In this document: piece by piece, positions 28,936 to 45,598 of the stretch | How positions within the stretch are numbered: position 1 is the first letter of the stretch | Layout of the letters: each line of letters begins with the position of its first letter | Notes under the pieces: model-generated | The model's input: only the letters and a program-made list of their open reading frames with translations | Databases searched by the model: none | What the model was told of the DNA's origin: nothing | Assembly: GCF_001417955.2 (NCBI RefSeq) | Contig: NZ_LKTM01000223.1 | Span: 207,017 to 271,016, forward strand | DNA length: 64,000 bases | Origin: Mycobacterium gordonae | GTDB taxonomy: Bacteria > Actinomycetota > Actinomycetes > Mycobacteriales > Mycobacteriaceae | Direction: 5' to 3' | Position numbers and translations under genes: made by a program

Positions 28936-29858
28936 TGCTCACCCTCTGCCTCGACATCGGCGGCACCAAGATCGCCGCCGGACTCGCCGACCCCGCGGCC
29001 CTCGCCGACCCCGGCCGCACGTTGGTCTACAACGCCACCTGCCCGACACCCGCCGGTGCCGGTGCCGAACAGGTCTGGGACGCGGTAGCCGCGATGGTCG
29101 CTGACGCGGTGCGTGCGGCCGGCGGAACGGTGGCGGCGGTGGGAATCGCTTCTGCCGGCCCCGTCGACCTCGCCACGGGCAGCGTGAGCCCGGTCAACAT
29201 CAAGGCCTGGCGGCGGTTCCCGCTGCGCGACCGGGTGGCGGCCGCGGTGCCGGGCGTACCGGTCCGGTTGGGCGGCGACGGAGTCTGCATGGCGCTGGGT
29301 GAGCACTGGATCGGCGCCGGCCGCGGCGCCGGGTTTCTGCTCGGCATGGTCGTCTCGACCGGCGTCGGTGGCGGCCTGGTACTCGATGGGGTCCCCTACA
29401 CCGGCCGCACCGGCAACGCCGGCCACGTCGGTCACGTGGTGGTCGAACCCGACGGGTTGCCGTGCGCGTGCGGGGGCCGCGGCTGCGTGGAGACGATCGC
29501 GTCGGGTCCCTCGATGACGCGCTGGGCGCGGGCCAACGGTTGGTCGGCGCCGCAGGGCGCCGGTGCACGGGAACTGTCCCAGGCGGCGGCGGGCGGAGAT
29601 CCGGTGGCACTGCAGGCATTCGCGCGGGGCACCCGCGCGCTGGCCGCGATGATCGCCTCGGTGGGCGCCATCTGCGACCTGGATCTGGTGGTCATCGGCG
29701 GGGGAGTGGCCAAGTCCGGTGCTCTGCTGTTCGACCCCTTGCATGCCGCCCTGGCCGACTACGCCCGGCTGGATTTCCTGACCGGCCTCCGGGTGGTGCC
29801 GGCCGAACTCGGCGGCGACGCCGGTCTCGTCGGCGCGGCGCGCCTCGCCGGGCTGTAG
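28935..29858 (+). CDS. ROK-family sugar kinase
   Basis: A 307-residue ROK kinase, counterpart of Rv0650. The ATP loop is LDIGGTKIAAG (residues 6-16); the zinc motif is His167 with CACGGRGC (Cys177, Cys179, Cys184); the catalytic base is probably Asp115 in LGGDGVCMALGE, although most ROK kinases have Asn-Asp there and this one has Gly-Asp. The kinase would phosphorylate a hexose; with the mannosidase upstream, mannose is the best guess (inference). The start overlaps the previous stop by one base. Confidence 0.9.
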   Translation: MLTLCLDIGGTKIAAGLADPAALADPGRTLVYNATCPTPAGAGAEQVWDAVAAMVADAVRAAGGTVAAVGIASAGPVDLATGSVSPVNIKAWRRFPLRDRVAAAVPGVPVRLGGDGVCMALGEHWIGAGRGAGFLLGMVVSTGVGGGLVLDGVPYTGRTGNAGHVGHVVVEPDGLPCACGGRGCVETIASGPSMTRWARANGWSAPQGAGARELSQAAAGGDPVALQAFARGTRALAAMIASVGAICDLDLVVIGGGVAKSGALLFDPLHAALADYARLDFLTGLRVVPAELGGDAGLVGAARLAGL

Positions 29859-29912
29859 GCGGCGATCGAAAGCCGTGCGGGTAGCAGCTTTCACTCCTGC
29901 CAAGGTGCCGTT

Positions 29913-29942
29913 TTGGCTGATCGCGCGGGCCCACGCTATTGT
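29913..29942 (+). promoter_or_regulatory. rplJ promoter
   Basis: TTGGCT (29913-29918), 18 bases, TATTGT (29937-29942). The start site should be near 29949, giving a leader of about 185 bases. The same -10 hexamer is used at rpoB and rpsL. Confidence 0.65.
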
Positions 29943-29948
29943 GGTGGC

Positions 29949-30133
29949 CGATCCACCAAAGACCGTCGGTCACCGAGCAATCGGTTGAAGGTCCGGGAAC
30001 ATCCCGGCGGCCCACGCAGGAGGACGAGGCAACCCAGCCGGCGCGAGCGCCGGCGCATTCCACGCCCCGGCCGCATCCTGCGCCGGGGCGTTCGTCGTTC
30101 CTCCGGTGGCCACCACACTTGTAGGAGGTATGC
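29949..30133 (+). ncRNA. Structured rplJ 5' leader (L10 leader type)
   Basis: The stretch between the predicted start site and rplJ has no gene but strong structure: hairpin GCCGGCGC/GCGCCGGC (30037-30054) and GCCCCGGC with GCCGGGGC (30064-30089). An AGGAGGACGAGGCAACC strip at about 30018 precedes them. Bacterial rplJ leaders bind the L10-L12 complex and repress translation, so this is the expected autoregulatory site; the exact L10-binding fold was not derived. Confidence 0.55.
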
Positions 30134-30715
30134 ATGGCCAGGGCTGACAAGGCCACTGCCGTCGCAGACATCACCGAGCACTTCAAGGCATCGACGGCGA
30201 CGGTCATCACCGAGTACCGCGGTCTGTCCGTGGCCAACCTGGCCGAGCTGCGCCGTTCGTTGGGGGAGTCGACCACCTATGCGGTGGCCAAGAACACCCT
30301 GATCAAGCGGGCGGCGTCCGAGGCCGGCATCGAGGGCCTCGACGAACTGTTCGCCGGCCCGACCGCGATCGCGTTCGTAACCGGTGAGCCGGTCGACGCG
30401 GCCAAGGCTCTGAAGACCTTCGCCAAAGAGCACAAGGCGCTGGTCATCAAGGGCGGCTACATGGACGGCCACGCGCTGACCGTTGCTGAAGTCGAGCGCA
30501 TCGCAGACCTGGAGTCGCGCGAGGTGCTGCTGGCCAAGCTGGCTGGCGCAATGAAGGGCAACCTCGCCAAGGCTGCCGGGCTGTTCAACGCACCCGCGTC
30601 GCAGATGGCGCGCCTGCTGGCCGCCCTCCAGGAAAAGAAGGGCACCGAAGCCCCTGCCGCTTCACCGGAGCCCGCCGCCGAGGCCGCGGAGGCCACCCCC
30701 GAAGCCGCCGAATAA
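30134..30715 (+). CDS. rplJ: 50S ribosomal protein L10
   Basis: L10 anchors L7/L12 dimers to the ribosome stalk. The 193-residue protein opens [20 protein letters not shown] and includes [14 protein letters not shown] of the rRNA-binding domain; the C-terminal helix that docks L12 dimers is followed by a Pro/Ala/Glu-rich tail (about residues 172-193). GGAGG lies 5 bases before the ATG. rplL follows after 44 bases. Confidence 0.97.
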   Translation: MARADKATAVADITEHFKASTATVITEYRGLSVANLAELRRSLGESTTYAVAKNTLIKRAASEAGIEGLDELFAGPTAIAFVTGEPVDAAKALKTFAKEHKALVIKGGYMDGHALTVAEVERIADLESREVLLAKLAGAMKGNLAKAAGLFNAPASQMARLLAALQEKKGTEAPAASPEPAAEAAEATPEAAE

Positions 30716-30759
30716 CCCCACAAACCCGAGAAATTCAAGAAACTCAGGAGGAAAACACC

Positions 30760-31152
30760 ATGGCAAAGATCTCCAGCGACGACCTGCTCGACGCTTTCAA
30801 GGAAATGACCCTGTTGGAGCTGTCGGACTTCGTCAAGAAGTTCGAGGAGACCTTCGAGGTCACCGCGGCCGCTCCGGTCGCCGTCGCCGCGGCCGGCGGT
30901 GGCGGTGGCGGCGCTCCGGCGGAGGCCGCCGAGGAGCAGTCGGAATTCGACGTGATCCTCGAGGGCGCCGGTGAGAAGAAGATCGGCGTCATCAAGGTGG
31001 TGCGCGAGATCGTCTCCGGCCTGGGCCTCAAGGAGGCCAAGGACCTGGTCGACAGCGCCCCCAAGCCGCTGCTCGAGAAGGTCTCCAAGGAGGCCGCCGA
31101 CGAGGCCAAGGGCAAGCTCGAGGCCGCCGGCGCCAGCGTCACCGTCAAGTAG
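30760..31152 (+). CDS. rplL: 50S ribosomal protein L7/L12
   Basis: The stalk protein that recruits translation GTPases. It is 130 residues: N-terminal dimerisation domain ([20 protein letters not shown]), an Ala/Gly hinge ([20 protein letters not shown]), and the C-terminal domain with [19 protein letters not shown] and [20 protein letters not shown] precedes the ATG. The operon ends at the terminator at 31195. Confidence 0.97.
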   Translation: MAKISSDDLLDAFKEMTLLELSDFVKKFEETFEVTAAAPVAVAAAGGGGGGAPAEAAEEQSEFDVILEGAGEKKIGVIKVVREIVSGLGLKEAKDLVDSAPKPLLEKVSKEAADEAKGKLEAAGASVTVK

Positions 31153-31194
31153 TTCTGCCGAGCAGTCCCCCGCAAGCGGGAGGTACCCCCAGCG

Positions 31195-31228
31195 AAAGCC
31201 CCCTTTTCCTCACGGTTCAGGGGGCTTT
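31195..31228. terminator. rplJL terminator overlapping the 3' end of the TetR gene
   Basis: AAAGCCCCCT (31195-31204) pairs with AGGGGGCTTT (31219-31228), followed by TTTGCGTCTGCTC. It belongs to the same terminator family as those at 13546, 42715 and 56153. Its right arm encodes the last residues of the minus-strand TetR protein. Confidence 0.85.
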
Positions 31229-31911
31229 TGCGTCTGCTCAGCCTGTAGGGCCAGCTGCGACCGCTTGATCAGATCGGGTGAATCGCCCAGTGCGACAAGC
31301 AGGTTCGTCGTCATTCCGGCGAGCACCGGCAATACAGCCGAGCCGTCTTCGCCGTAGAACCCGGCCAGCTCCAGCATCACGAAACCGTGGATCAACGCCC
31401 AGAACTGGGCGGCCGTCGCCACCACCGCTGTGTCGTCCTCTGCGGTAGCTGCCGTGATCCGGCCGGCCAGCATCGACCGGTGTACGGCATGCACGACATG
31501 CGCAAAGCTGGAATCCTGCTGCTCGATCTCGTCAAGGGTGAGGGTCAGGACGTTGCCGGCCGGGGCGTTGATGCCGTGCGCGCTGGTGCTGCCGAACATC
31601 AACCGGTACATGTGCGGCCGTTCGATCGCATAACGCCGATAAGCGGCGCCGACGGCCATCAGGTCGGCCACCGGGTCGTCGGACTCCGGCACCGTCAGCG
31701 CCGCGCCGAACTGCCGCAGACCTTCCTCCGCGACCGCGGCGATGAGTTCACGCATGCCGCCGAAGTGGGTGTAGACGGCCATCGTCGACGTTCCCGCGGC
31801 GCCGGCCACTTTGCGGGTTTGCAGCGCATCGGGGCCGTGGTCGTTGAGCAGTTCCACGGCGGCGTGCAGCAAGTCGTCGCGGACGCTGCGCGGGGTCGGG
31901 TCGGGTGTCAT
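31210..31911 (-). CDS. TetR-family regulator (Rv0653c type)
   Basis: A 233-residue TetR regulator. The HTH is in ALQTRKVAGAAGTSTMAVYTHFGG (residues about 26-50); the ligand domain is all-helical. I chose ATG 31911 (MTPDPTPRSVRDDLLHAA) since it is close to the 231 residues of Rv0653c; an ATG 21 bases upstream directly abuts GGGAG and is less likely. The last ten residues, AEQTQKPPEP, are encoded by the terminator of rplJL. It diverges from the carotenoid oxygenase, with a perfect palindrome between them that is a good operator. Confidence 0.85.
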   Translation of the reverse strand: MTPDPTPRSVRDDLLHAAVELLNDHGPDALQTRKVAGAAGTSTMAVYTHFGGMRELIAAVAEEGLRQFGAALTVPESDDPVADLMAVGAAYRRYAIERPHMYRLMFGSTSAHGINAPAGNVLTLTLDEIEQQDSSFAHVVHAVHRSMLAGRITAATAEDDTAVVATAAQFWALIHGFVMLELAGFYGEDGSAVLPVLAGMTTNLLVALGDSPDLIKRSQLALQAEQTQKPPEP

Positions 31912-31969
31912 CTCGCCAAACAATATTGCCATCTCCCGGTCCGAAGCGTACGGTCGCAATAACGCTGAA

Positions 31970-31982
31970 ATAACAATGTTAT
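31970..31982. promoter_or_regulatory. Palindromic operator between the TetR and carotenoid oxygenase genes
   Basis: ATAACA-A-TGTTAT is a perfect 13-base palindrome, 12 bases before the oxygenase ATG and just upstream of its GGAG. An AT-rich site in a GC-rich genome, next to a divergent TetR gene, is a strong operator candidate. A related half site (AATAAC) lies at 31958-31963. Confidence 0.6.
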
Positions 31983-31994
31983 AGGAGCTCAGAC

Positions 31995-33512
31995 ATGACG
32001 GTGACGCAGACGACCGAGATCCGGAACCCCTACCTCGAGGACTTCCTGGCACCGGTCAAATCCGAAGTCACCGCCACCGATCTGCGGGTCACCGGGCAGA
32101 TCCCCGAGCACCTGGACGGCCGCTACCTGCGCAACGGGCCCAACCCCGCGGCGGAGGTGAACCCGGCCACCTATCACTGGTTCAGTGGCGACGGCATGGT
32201 CCACGGGGTGTCGCTGCAGGACGGGCATGCGCGCTGGTACCGCAACCGCTGGGTGCGCAGCGCATCGGTCGCGGCCAAGCTCGGCGAGCCCGCCCCGTCG
32301 CGGCTGGACCCGCGCGCTGGGCTGCTGGCCCTGGGCGCCAACACCAGCGTGCTGGCCCACGCCGGCCGCACCCTGGCGCTGGTGGAGGGCGGCGTGGCCA
32401 ACTACGAGCTCACCGAGGAGCTCGACACCGTCGGGACGTGCGATTTCGACGGGACGCTGTACGGCGGCTACACCGCCCACCCGCACCGCGACCCGGACAC
32501 CGGCGAACTGCACGCCGTCTCCTACTCCTTCGCCCGCGGGCGAACAGTTCAGTACTCGGTGATCGACGCCCAGGGCCGGGCCCGCCGCACCGTCGACATC
32601 CGGGTCGGTGGATCGCCGATGATGCATGACTTCTCCCTCACCGACAAATACGTGGTCATCTACGACCTGCCGGTCACGTTCGACCCGGGTCAGGTGCTGC
32701 CGGTCAAGATTCCGCGCTGGCTGGGTCTGCCGGCCCAACTGGTGATGCAGTCGCTGGTGGGGCGGGTGCGGGTGCCGAGTCCGATCGCGGCCCGGCTGAA
32801 CAGCAACCCGAAGCCCACCGACCGCATGCCGTATGCGTGGAACCCGTCGTATCCCGCGCGCATCGGCGTGATGCCCCGGGAAGGCTCCGACCGCGACGTG
32901 CGGTGGTTCGACATCGAACCCTGCTACGTCTACCACCCGCTCAACGCCTACTCCGAAATCCGGAACGGCACCGAATTCCTGGTCCTCGACGTGGTGAGTT
33001 ACGCGCGCATGTTCGATCGCGACCGCCGCGGTCCCGGGGACACCCAGCCCATGCTGGAGCGCTGGACCATCAACCTGGCCACCGGCTCGGTGTCCACCGA
33101 CCGTCGTGACGACCGGCCCCAGGAGTTCCCCCGCATCAACGAGACGCTGACGGGCGCCCGGCACCGGTTCGGCTACGCCGTCGGTGTCGACGACGGCTAT
33201 CTCGCCCAGGAGCAGGGCACGCCGATGGTGACCGCCCTCTACAAGCACGACTACGCCACCGGATCCAGTGAGGTGGCCCGGCTGGACCCCGAACTTGTGA
33301 TCGGCGAGATGTCATTCGTGCCCAACCCCGCAAGCAACGGGAAAGACCCCGCAGAAGACCAAGGCGTCCTGATGGGGTACGGCTATCACCGCGGCCGCGA
33401 CGAGGGCCAACTGCTGCTGGTGGATGCCCAGACCTTGGAGTCGGTGGCCACCGTCCACCTGCCCCAGCGGGTACCGATGGGGTTCCACGGCAATTGGGCT
33501 CCGGCCGGCTGA
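31995..33512 (+). CDS. Carotenoid cleavage oxygenase
   Basis: A 505-residue iron-dependent carotenoid oxygenase, counterpart of Rv0654, which cleaves a range of carotenoids and apocarotenoids. The four iron-binding histidines are visible as TAHPHRD (His162), MMHDFSLT (His211), YVYHPLNAY (His314) and MGFHGNW (His498), so the enzyme should be active. The ATG has GGAG 7 bases upstream, and the TetR operator overlaps this region. No carotenoid synthesis gene is nearby. Confidence 0.92.
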   Translation: MTVTQTTEIRNPYLEDFLAPVKSEVTATDLRVTGQIPEHLDGRYLRNGPNPAAEVNPATYHWFSGDGMVHGVSLQDGHARWYRNRWVRSASVAAKLGEPAPSRLDPRAGLLALGANTSVLAHAGRTLALVEGGVANYELTEELDTVGTCDFDGTLYGGYTAHPHRDPDTGELHAVSYSFARGRTVQYSVIDAQGRARRTVDIRVGGSPMMHDFSLTDKYVVIYDLPVTFDPGQVLPVKIPRWLGLPAQLVMQSLVGRVRVPSPIAARLNSNPKPTDRMPYAWNPSYPARIGVMPREGSDRDVRWFDIEPCYVYHPLNAYSEIRNGTEFLVLDVVSYARMFDRDRRGPGDTQPMLERWTINLATGSVSTDRRDDRPQEFPRINETLTGARHRFGYAVGVDDGYLAQEQGTPMVTALYKHDYATGSSEVARLDPELVIGEMSFVPNPASNGKDPAEDQGVLMGYGYHRGRDEGQLLLVDAQTLESVATVHLPQRVPMGFHGNWAPAG

Positions 33513-33642
33513 CGCAGCTGGTCAGGGCGCCCGGCAGATTGTTATCTTTGCAACCCTGATATCCCGCACCAGGCGTGCGCTACAGTGACTCAAGCCACAC
33601 GGGGCCTGGTGGCGAATTTGCGCGTTGACGGAAGGATTTCCC

Positions 33643-34647
33643 ATGGGCGTCAGCATCGAGGTCAACGGACTCACGAAGTCCTTCGGATCCTCGAGGATCT
33701 GGGAAGACGTCACGCTCGAGATTCCTTCCGGGGAGGTCAGCGTTCTCCTGGGCCCGTCGGGTACCGGCAAGTCCGTGTTCCTGAAGTCCCTGATCGGTCT
33801 GCTGCGGCCGGAGCGGGGCTCGATCATCATCGACGGCACCGACATCATCGAGTGCTCGGCCAAAGAGCTGTACGAGATCCGCACCCTGTTCGGCGTGCTA
33901 TTCCAGGACGGCGCGCTGTTCGGTTCGATGAACCTGTACGACAACACCGCGTTCCCCCTGCGCGAGCACACGAAGAAGAAGGAAAAAGAGATCCGCGACA
34001 TCGTCATGGAGAAGCTGACGATGGTCGGTCTCGGTGGCGACGAGAAGAAGTTCCCCGGTGAGATCTCCGGTGGTATGCGCAAGCGTGCCGGCCTGGCCCG
34101 CGCCCTGGTGCTGGACCCGCAGATCATCCTCTGCGACGAGCCGGACTCCGGTCTGGACCCGGTCCGTACCGCATACCTCAGCCAGCTGATCATGGACATC
34201 AACGCCCAGATCGACGCGACGATCCTCATCGTGACGCACAACATCAACATCGCCCGTACCGTGCCGGACAACATGGGCATGCTCTTCCGCAAGCACCTGG
34301 TCATGTTCGGCCCCCGCGAAGTGTTGCTGACCAGCGACGAACCGGTGGTGCGGCAGTTCCTCAACGGCCGCCGCATCGGCCCGATCGGCATGTCCGAGGA
34401 GAAGGACGAGGCCACCATGGCCGAGGAGCAGGCCGCCCTGGACGCCGGTCAGCACGCCGGCGGTGTGGAGGAGATCGAGGGCGTGCCACCGCAGATCGTG
34501 GCCTCGCCCGGCATGCCCGAGCGCAAAGCCGTCGCCCGTCGCCAGGCCCGCGTGCGCGCGATGCTGCACACGCTGCCCAAGGACGCGCAGGCGGCCATCC
34601 TCGACGACCTCGAGGGCACCCACAAGTACCAGTCGCACGAGTACTGA
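33643..34647 (+). CDS. mkl: Mce-transporter ATPase Mkl (MceG)
   Basis: The shared ATPase that drives Mce lipid importers (known). The 334-residue protein has Walker A GPSGTGKS, the signature SGGMRKRAGLARAL, Walker B IILCDEPDSGLDP and switch His in VTHN. The conserved C-terminal extension (about residues 250-334) is present and ends QAAILDDLEGTHKY. I chose ATG 33643 with GGAAGGA upstream; a TTG 18 bases earlier is the alternative, and M. tuberculosis is annotated with a longer N-terminus. TACAGT (33580-33585) is a possible -10. No mce operon is in this window. Confidence 0.93.
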   Translation: MGVSIEVNGLTKSFGSSRIWEDVTLEIPSGEVSVLLGPSGTGKSVFLKSLIGLLRPERGSIIIDGTDIIECSAKELYEIRTLFGVLFQDGALFGSMNLYDNTAFPLREHTKKKEKEIRDIVMEKLTMVGLGGDEKKFPGEISGGMRKRAGLARALVLDPQIILCDEPDSGLDPVRTAYLSQLIMDINAQIDATILIVTHNINIARTVPDNMGMLFRKHLVMFGPREVLLTSDEPVVRQFLNGRRIGPIGMSEEKDEATMAEEQAALDAGQHAGGVEEIEGVPPQIVASPGMPERKAVARRQARVRAMLHTLPKDAQAAILDDLEGTHKYQSHEY

Positions 34648-38704
<4,057 letters not shown>

Positions 38705-38733
38705 TCTTCTTGAATCAGCTTTTCAGTCACTAA

Positions 38734-42708
<3,975 letters not shown>

Positions 42709-42714
42709 GTCAGC

Positions 42715-42774
42715 GCGAGCAGACGCAAAAGCCCCCGCACGCCCGGCGTGTCGGGGGCTTTTGCGTCTGCTCGC
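42715..42774. terminator. Bidirectional terminator after rpoC
   Basis: A 23-base inverted repeat (42715-42737 with 42752-42774) with an inner CACGCC/GGCGTG pairing. The stem contains AAAAGCCCCCG and the right arm ends TTTTGCGTCTGCTCGC. It serves rpoC and, on the other strand, the ceramidase gene. TRIT-like. Confidence 0.9.
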
Positions 42775-42779
42775 CAGAA

Positions 42780-44738
42780 CTAGCGCACCGCGAACTCGTG
42801 CGTCGTCGCCTGGAACGGCTCCAGCCTGCCGTAGCTGTCGCGGGCCATCCCGTGATGGACGAGGCGGTAGTGCCCGGGCGCCGCATCGACCGGGATGTCC
42901 CACCGGATCCGCACGTGCGAGCCGCTGCGCCCGTCGCGCTGCCAGCGGAACGTCGTCGACCAGTCGCCGTCGTCGGCCACCCGCACCCAGCCGTCTCCGG
43001 CGAGGTGGACCACTTCGAGAAAGGTCCGGTTTCGGTGGACGTCGTTGTTGGGGTATGCGCTGACGAATACCGCTTCCACCGATTCGCCCGGGCGGTACGT
43101 CGTGCCCGGCTCGGCGACAAGTGAGCCGAAGGAACCGGTGTCGGCAGGTGCGGCGCGCAACCAGCTGCGAGGTCTGTGGGGCCGCGGTCGCTGCGTGGGG
43201 GTCACCGGGCGGCCGTCGCGCATGGCCTCGGCGAGTCCGGCGACGGTCTGCATGAGCGCCGGCAACTCCCATCGGCCGAACAGCGTGCTGCCGCCTTCGT
43301 AGCGCTGTTCCAGATACTCCTCGGGCGTGGTCACGTAATGGATGTAGGCGTTGCTGTACCCCACGCAGAGCACATCATCGAGGTCGGCGCCGACGATCGA
43401 AGCCACCGTCCGGCGTAGCCGCAGACCCGAGACGATCGTCGGCTCGCCTGGAATGCCGATCAGATAAAGTCGCCCGATCCGCAACAGCTGGACCGGAACG
43501 ACCTCTTGAATGAAGGGCTGCAGCCGGTTCAGCAAGTGGGCCGGAAGCACCATCCCTTTCGGCTGCTGCGCCGCCCGCAACTTCCCGGCTAGCCGATAGA
43601 TGCCGCGGGAAATGTTGTCCCAAAATGGATTTCGTCCCTGCCCCTGCTGGAAGCCCGGAAATCCCTCACCCTCGTCGGTGCCGGCGAACATCGCCGCGGC
43701 GATCATCGGCCGCCCGGTGCGGTGCGGCTGACCGTCCGGGGTGAACTGCCCGCGCACCTCGACGGCGCTGAGGTCGACGTAGGTGAGCCTGGAGTCGACG
43801 CCGGTGCCGATCGGCGTCCCCTTGTCGAGTTGCCCTACGGCATCCTCGAATTGGGACATGCCGATCTGTCGCGTGTTCGCCAGTTCGTCTTCTTCCCTCG
43901 AAGGGCCGTACTCGACGGGCCCGTCGACGTGCGGGCTGATGTCACCCGGGTTGGTCTGGGCGAACGCGGCGACGAAGTCCGGTTGGCCGGCAAGGTAGTC
44001 GGCGCCGCAATGGGTGCGCTCCCAGTGATATGCGGCGAAGCCCTTGTTGTCTCCGGAGATCAGCAGATTGCGGTTGGTCATGCTGGTGCCGTGGGTGGCG
44101 AAGAAATGGATTGCGCCCACGGTCTTTTCGCCGCGATCGATCTGCACCAGCGAGGTGTGCGGGTCGATGCGGTCGGGGAAGAACTCGCGGTCGGACACCG
44201 GGTTGCGGTCGAAGGCGGCGGGGGACCGATTGATGCTCGCGCCACGCAACTCACCGTGTGACAGTGCGACCTTCGCCGGCGCCAGATCGTCGTGGGCGAA
44301 GCGCACCGCTTCGACGATGCCGTCCACGATGGCGGTGAAGGTCGCCGGCCGGAACCCGCTCGTCGACAGGTTGTACAGCAGGTGTCCGCAGTAGCCGCCG
44401 GGCCCGGAGTGGGTGTGCGTCGTGGTGATCAAGGTGTTCTGCGCGGTGTAGGTGTCGCCGTATGACGCCGCCAACCGGCGCAACACCTCGTCGGTCACGT
44501 TCTGCATCGGCAACGGCAGGTCGGCCACCACCAGCAGCACCCGCGCGCCGTCGGCCGCCGCGTCGGCGAAGATGAACGCCCGCGACCGCAGTCGGAGGTG
44601 GATGCCCGCCGTGCGCTGTTCGGTCTTGCCGTAGCCGAGCATGCCGCATTCGGCGGCCTCGCCGGTGATGTCGGAGATGCCCCTCCCCACCGAAAGCCCC
44701 GCCGAAAGTCCCGCCGCAAGCGTTGCCTCGTCCGTCAC
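42780..44738 (-). CDS. Neutral ceramidase
   Basis: An amidohydrolase that cleaves ceramide to sphingosine and fatty acid, counterpart of Rv0669c (637 residues). This one is about 652 residues. The zinc site segments TTTHTHSGPGG and FFATHGTSMTN are present, and the nucleophile Ser is in TNPGDISPH; the C-terminal beta-sandwich domain (YRPGESVEAVFVS to TTHEFAVR) is complete. No signal peptide is visible. I chose GTG 44738; TAAGGT at 44751-44746 is 7 bases upstream, suggesting a leaderless message. GTG 44747 is the alternative. Confidence 0.9.
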   Translation of the reverse strand: MTDEATLAAGLSAGLSVGRGISDITGEAAECGMLGYGKTEQRTAGIHLRLRSRAFIFADAAADGARVLLVVADLPLPMQNVTDEVLRRLAASYGDTYTAQNTLITTTHTHSGPGGYCGHLLYNLSTSGFRPATFTAIVDGIVEAVRFAHDDLAPAKVALSHGELRGASINRSPAAFDRNPVSDREFFPDRIDPHTSLVQIDRGEKTVGAIHFFATHGTSMTNRNLLISGDNKGFAAYHWERTHCGADYLAGQPDFVAAFAQTNPGDISPHVDGPVEYGPSREEDELANTRQIGMSQFEDAVGQLDKGTPIGTGVDSRLTYVDLSAVEVRGQFTPDGQPHRTGRPMIAAAMFAGTDEGEGFPGFQQGQGRNPFWDNISRGIYRLAGKLRAAQQPKGMVLPAHLLNRLQPFIQEVVPVQLLRIGRLYLIGIPGEPTIVSGLRLRRTVASIVGADLDDVLCVGYSNAYIHYVTTPEEYLEQRYEGGSTLFGRWELPALMQTVAGLAEAMRDGRPVTPTQRPRPHRPRSWLRAAPADTGSFGSLVAEPGTTYRPGESVEAVFVSAYPNNDVHRNRTFLEVVHLAGDGWVRVADDGDWSTTFRWQRDGRSGSHVRIRWDIPVDAAPGHYRLVHHGMARDSYGRLEPFQATTHEFAVR

Positions 44739-44745
44739 GCTCAAC

Positions 44746-44751
44746 ACCTTA
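44746..44751 (-). promoter_or_regulatory. -10 element of the ceramidase gene
   Basis: TAAGGT on the minus strand, 7 bases before GTG 44738, so transcription would begin at the start codon. No good -35 is visible. Confidence 0.45.
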
Positions 44752-44779
44752 TGCTCCGGGCCGCGTCCGACGGCCTCAC

Positions 44780-44785
44780 TAGACT
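44780..44785 (+). promoter_or_regulatory. -10 element of the endonuclease IV gene
   Basis: TAGACT lies 6 bases before GTG 44792; the message should be leaderless. It is back to back with the ceramidase promoter. Confidence 0.5.
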
Positions 44786-44791
44786 GGACAA

Positions 44792-45547
44792 GTGCTCATC
44801 GGTTCACATGTCCACCAGGACGATCCCCTTGCCGCCGCCGACGCAGACGGTGCCGACGTCGTGCAGTTCTTCCTCGGCAATCCGCAGAGCTGGAAGAAAC
44901 CGAAACCACGCGATGACGCCGAGACGCTGAAAGCGGCCGCCATGCCGCTGTACGTGCACGCGCCGTATCTGATCAATGTCGCCTCCGCCAACAACCGGAT
45001 CCGGATCCCGTCGCGCAAGATCCTGCAGGACACCTGCGACGCCGCCTCAGCGATCAACGCCACAGCCGTGATCGTGCACGGCGGCCATGCGGACGACGAC
45101 GACATGGAGGCCGGCTTCCAACGCTGGGTCAAGGCGCTGGATTACCTCGAAACCGACATGCAGATCTATCTGGAGAACACCGCCGGCGGCGACCATGCGA
45201 TGGCCCGTCACTTCGACACCATCGGCAGGCTGTGGGATCACATCGGCGACAAGGGAATCGGCTTCTGCCTGGACACCTGCCACGCCTGGGCGGCCGGTGA
45301 GGCGCTGATCGACGCCGTCGATCGCATCAGGGCACTGACCGGCCGCATCGACCTGGTGCACTGCAATGACTCCCGGGATGCGGCAGGCTCCGGCGCCGAC
45401 CGGCACGCCAACTTCGGCACCGGGCAGATCGATCCCGATTTGCTGCTGGCCGTCGTCAAAGCCGCCGACGCGCCGGTGATCTGCGAGACCGCCGACGAGG
45501 GCCGCAAAAACGACATCGCTTTCCTGCGTGACAACATGGGTGCGTAA
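44792..45547 (+). CDS. nfo: Endonuclease IV (AP endonuclease)
   Basis: Cuts 5' to abasic sites in base-excision repair with a three-zinc centre. The 251-residue TIM-barrel protein keeps the ligands in [59 protein letters not shown] and VICETADEG. The start is GTG. In M. tuberculosis (gene end, Rv0670) lpqP follows; here fadE8 follows directly after 51 bases. Confidence 0.95.
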   Translation: MLIGSHVHQDDPLAAADADGADVVQFFLGNPQSWKKPKPRDDAETLKAAAMPLYVHAPYLINVASANNRIRIPSRKILQDTCDAASAINATAVIVHGGHADDDDMEAGFQRWVKALDYLETDMQIYLENTAGGDHAMARHFDTIGRLWDHIGDKGIGFCLDTCHAWAAGEALIDAVDRIRALTGRIDLVHCNDSRDAAGSGADRHANFGTGQIDPDLLLAVVKAADAPVICETADEGRKNDIAFLRDNMGA

Positions 45548-45558
45548 CAGTCCGTTAC
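45544..45558. promoter_or_regulatory. Inverted repeat upstream of fadE8, possible operator
   Basis: GTAAC-N5-GTTAC, overlapping the nfo stop codon. A third half site GTAAC (45585-45589) overlaps the fadE8 -10. The layout fits a repressor site, perhaps for the PaaX-like regulator in this operon (inference). Confidence 0.4.
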
Positions 45559-45585
45559 ACCTCTTGTGCAGTTGTAGGAGAAATG

Positions 45586-45591
45586 TAACAT
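45586..45591 (+). promoter_or_regulatory. -10 element of fadE8
   Basis: TAACAT lies 7 bases before the ATG at 45599, so the fadE8 message should be leaderless. Confidence 0.5.
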
Positions 45592-45598
45592 TGGCGGC

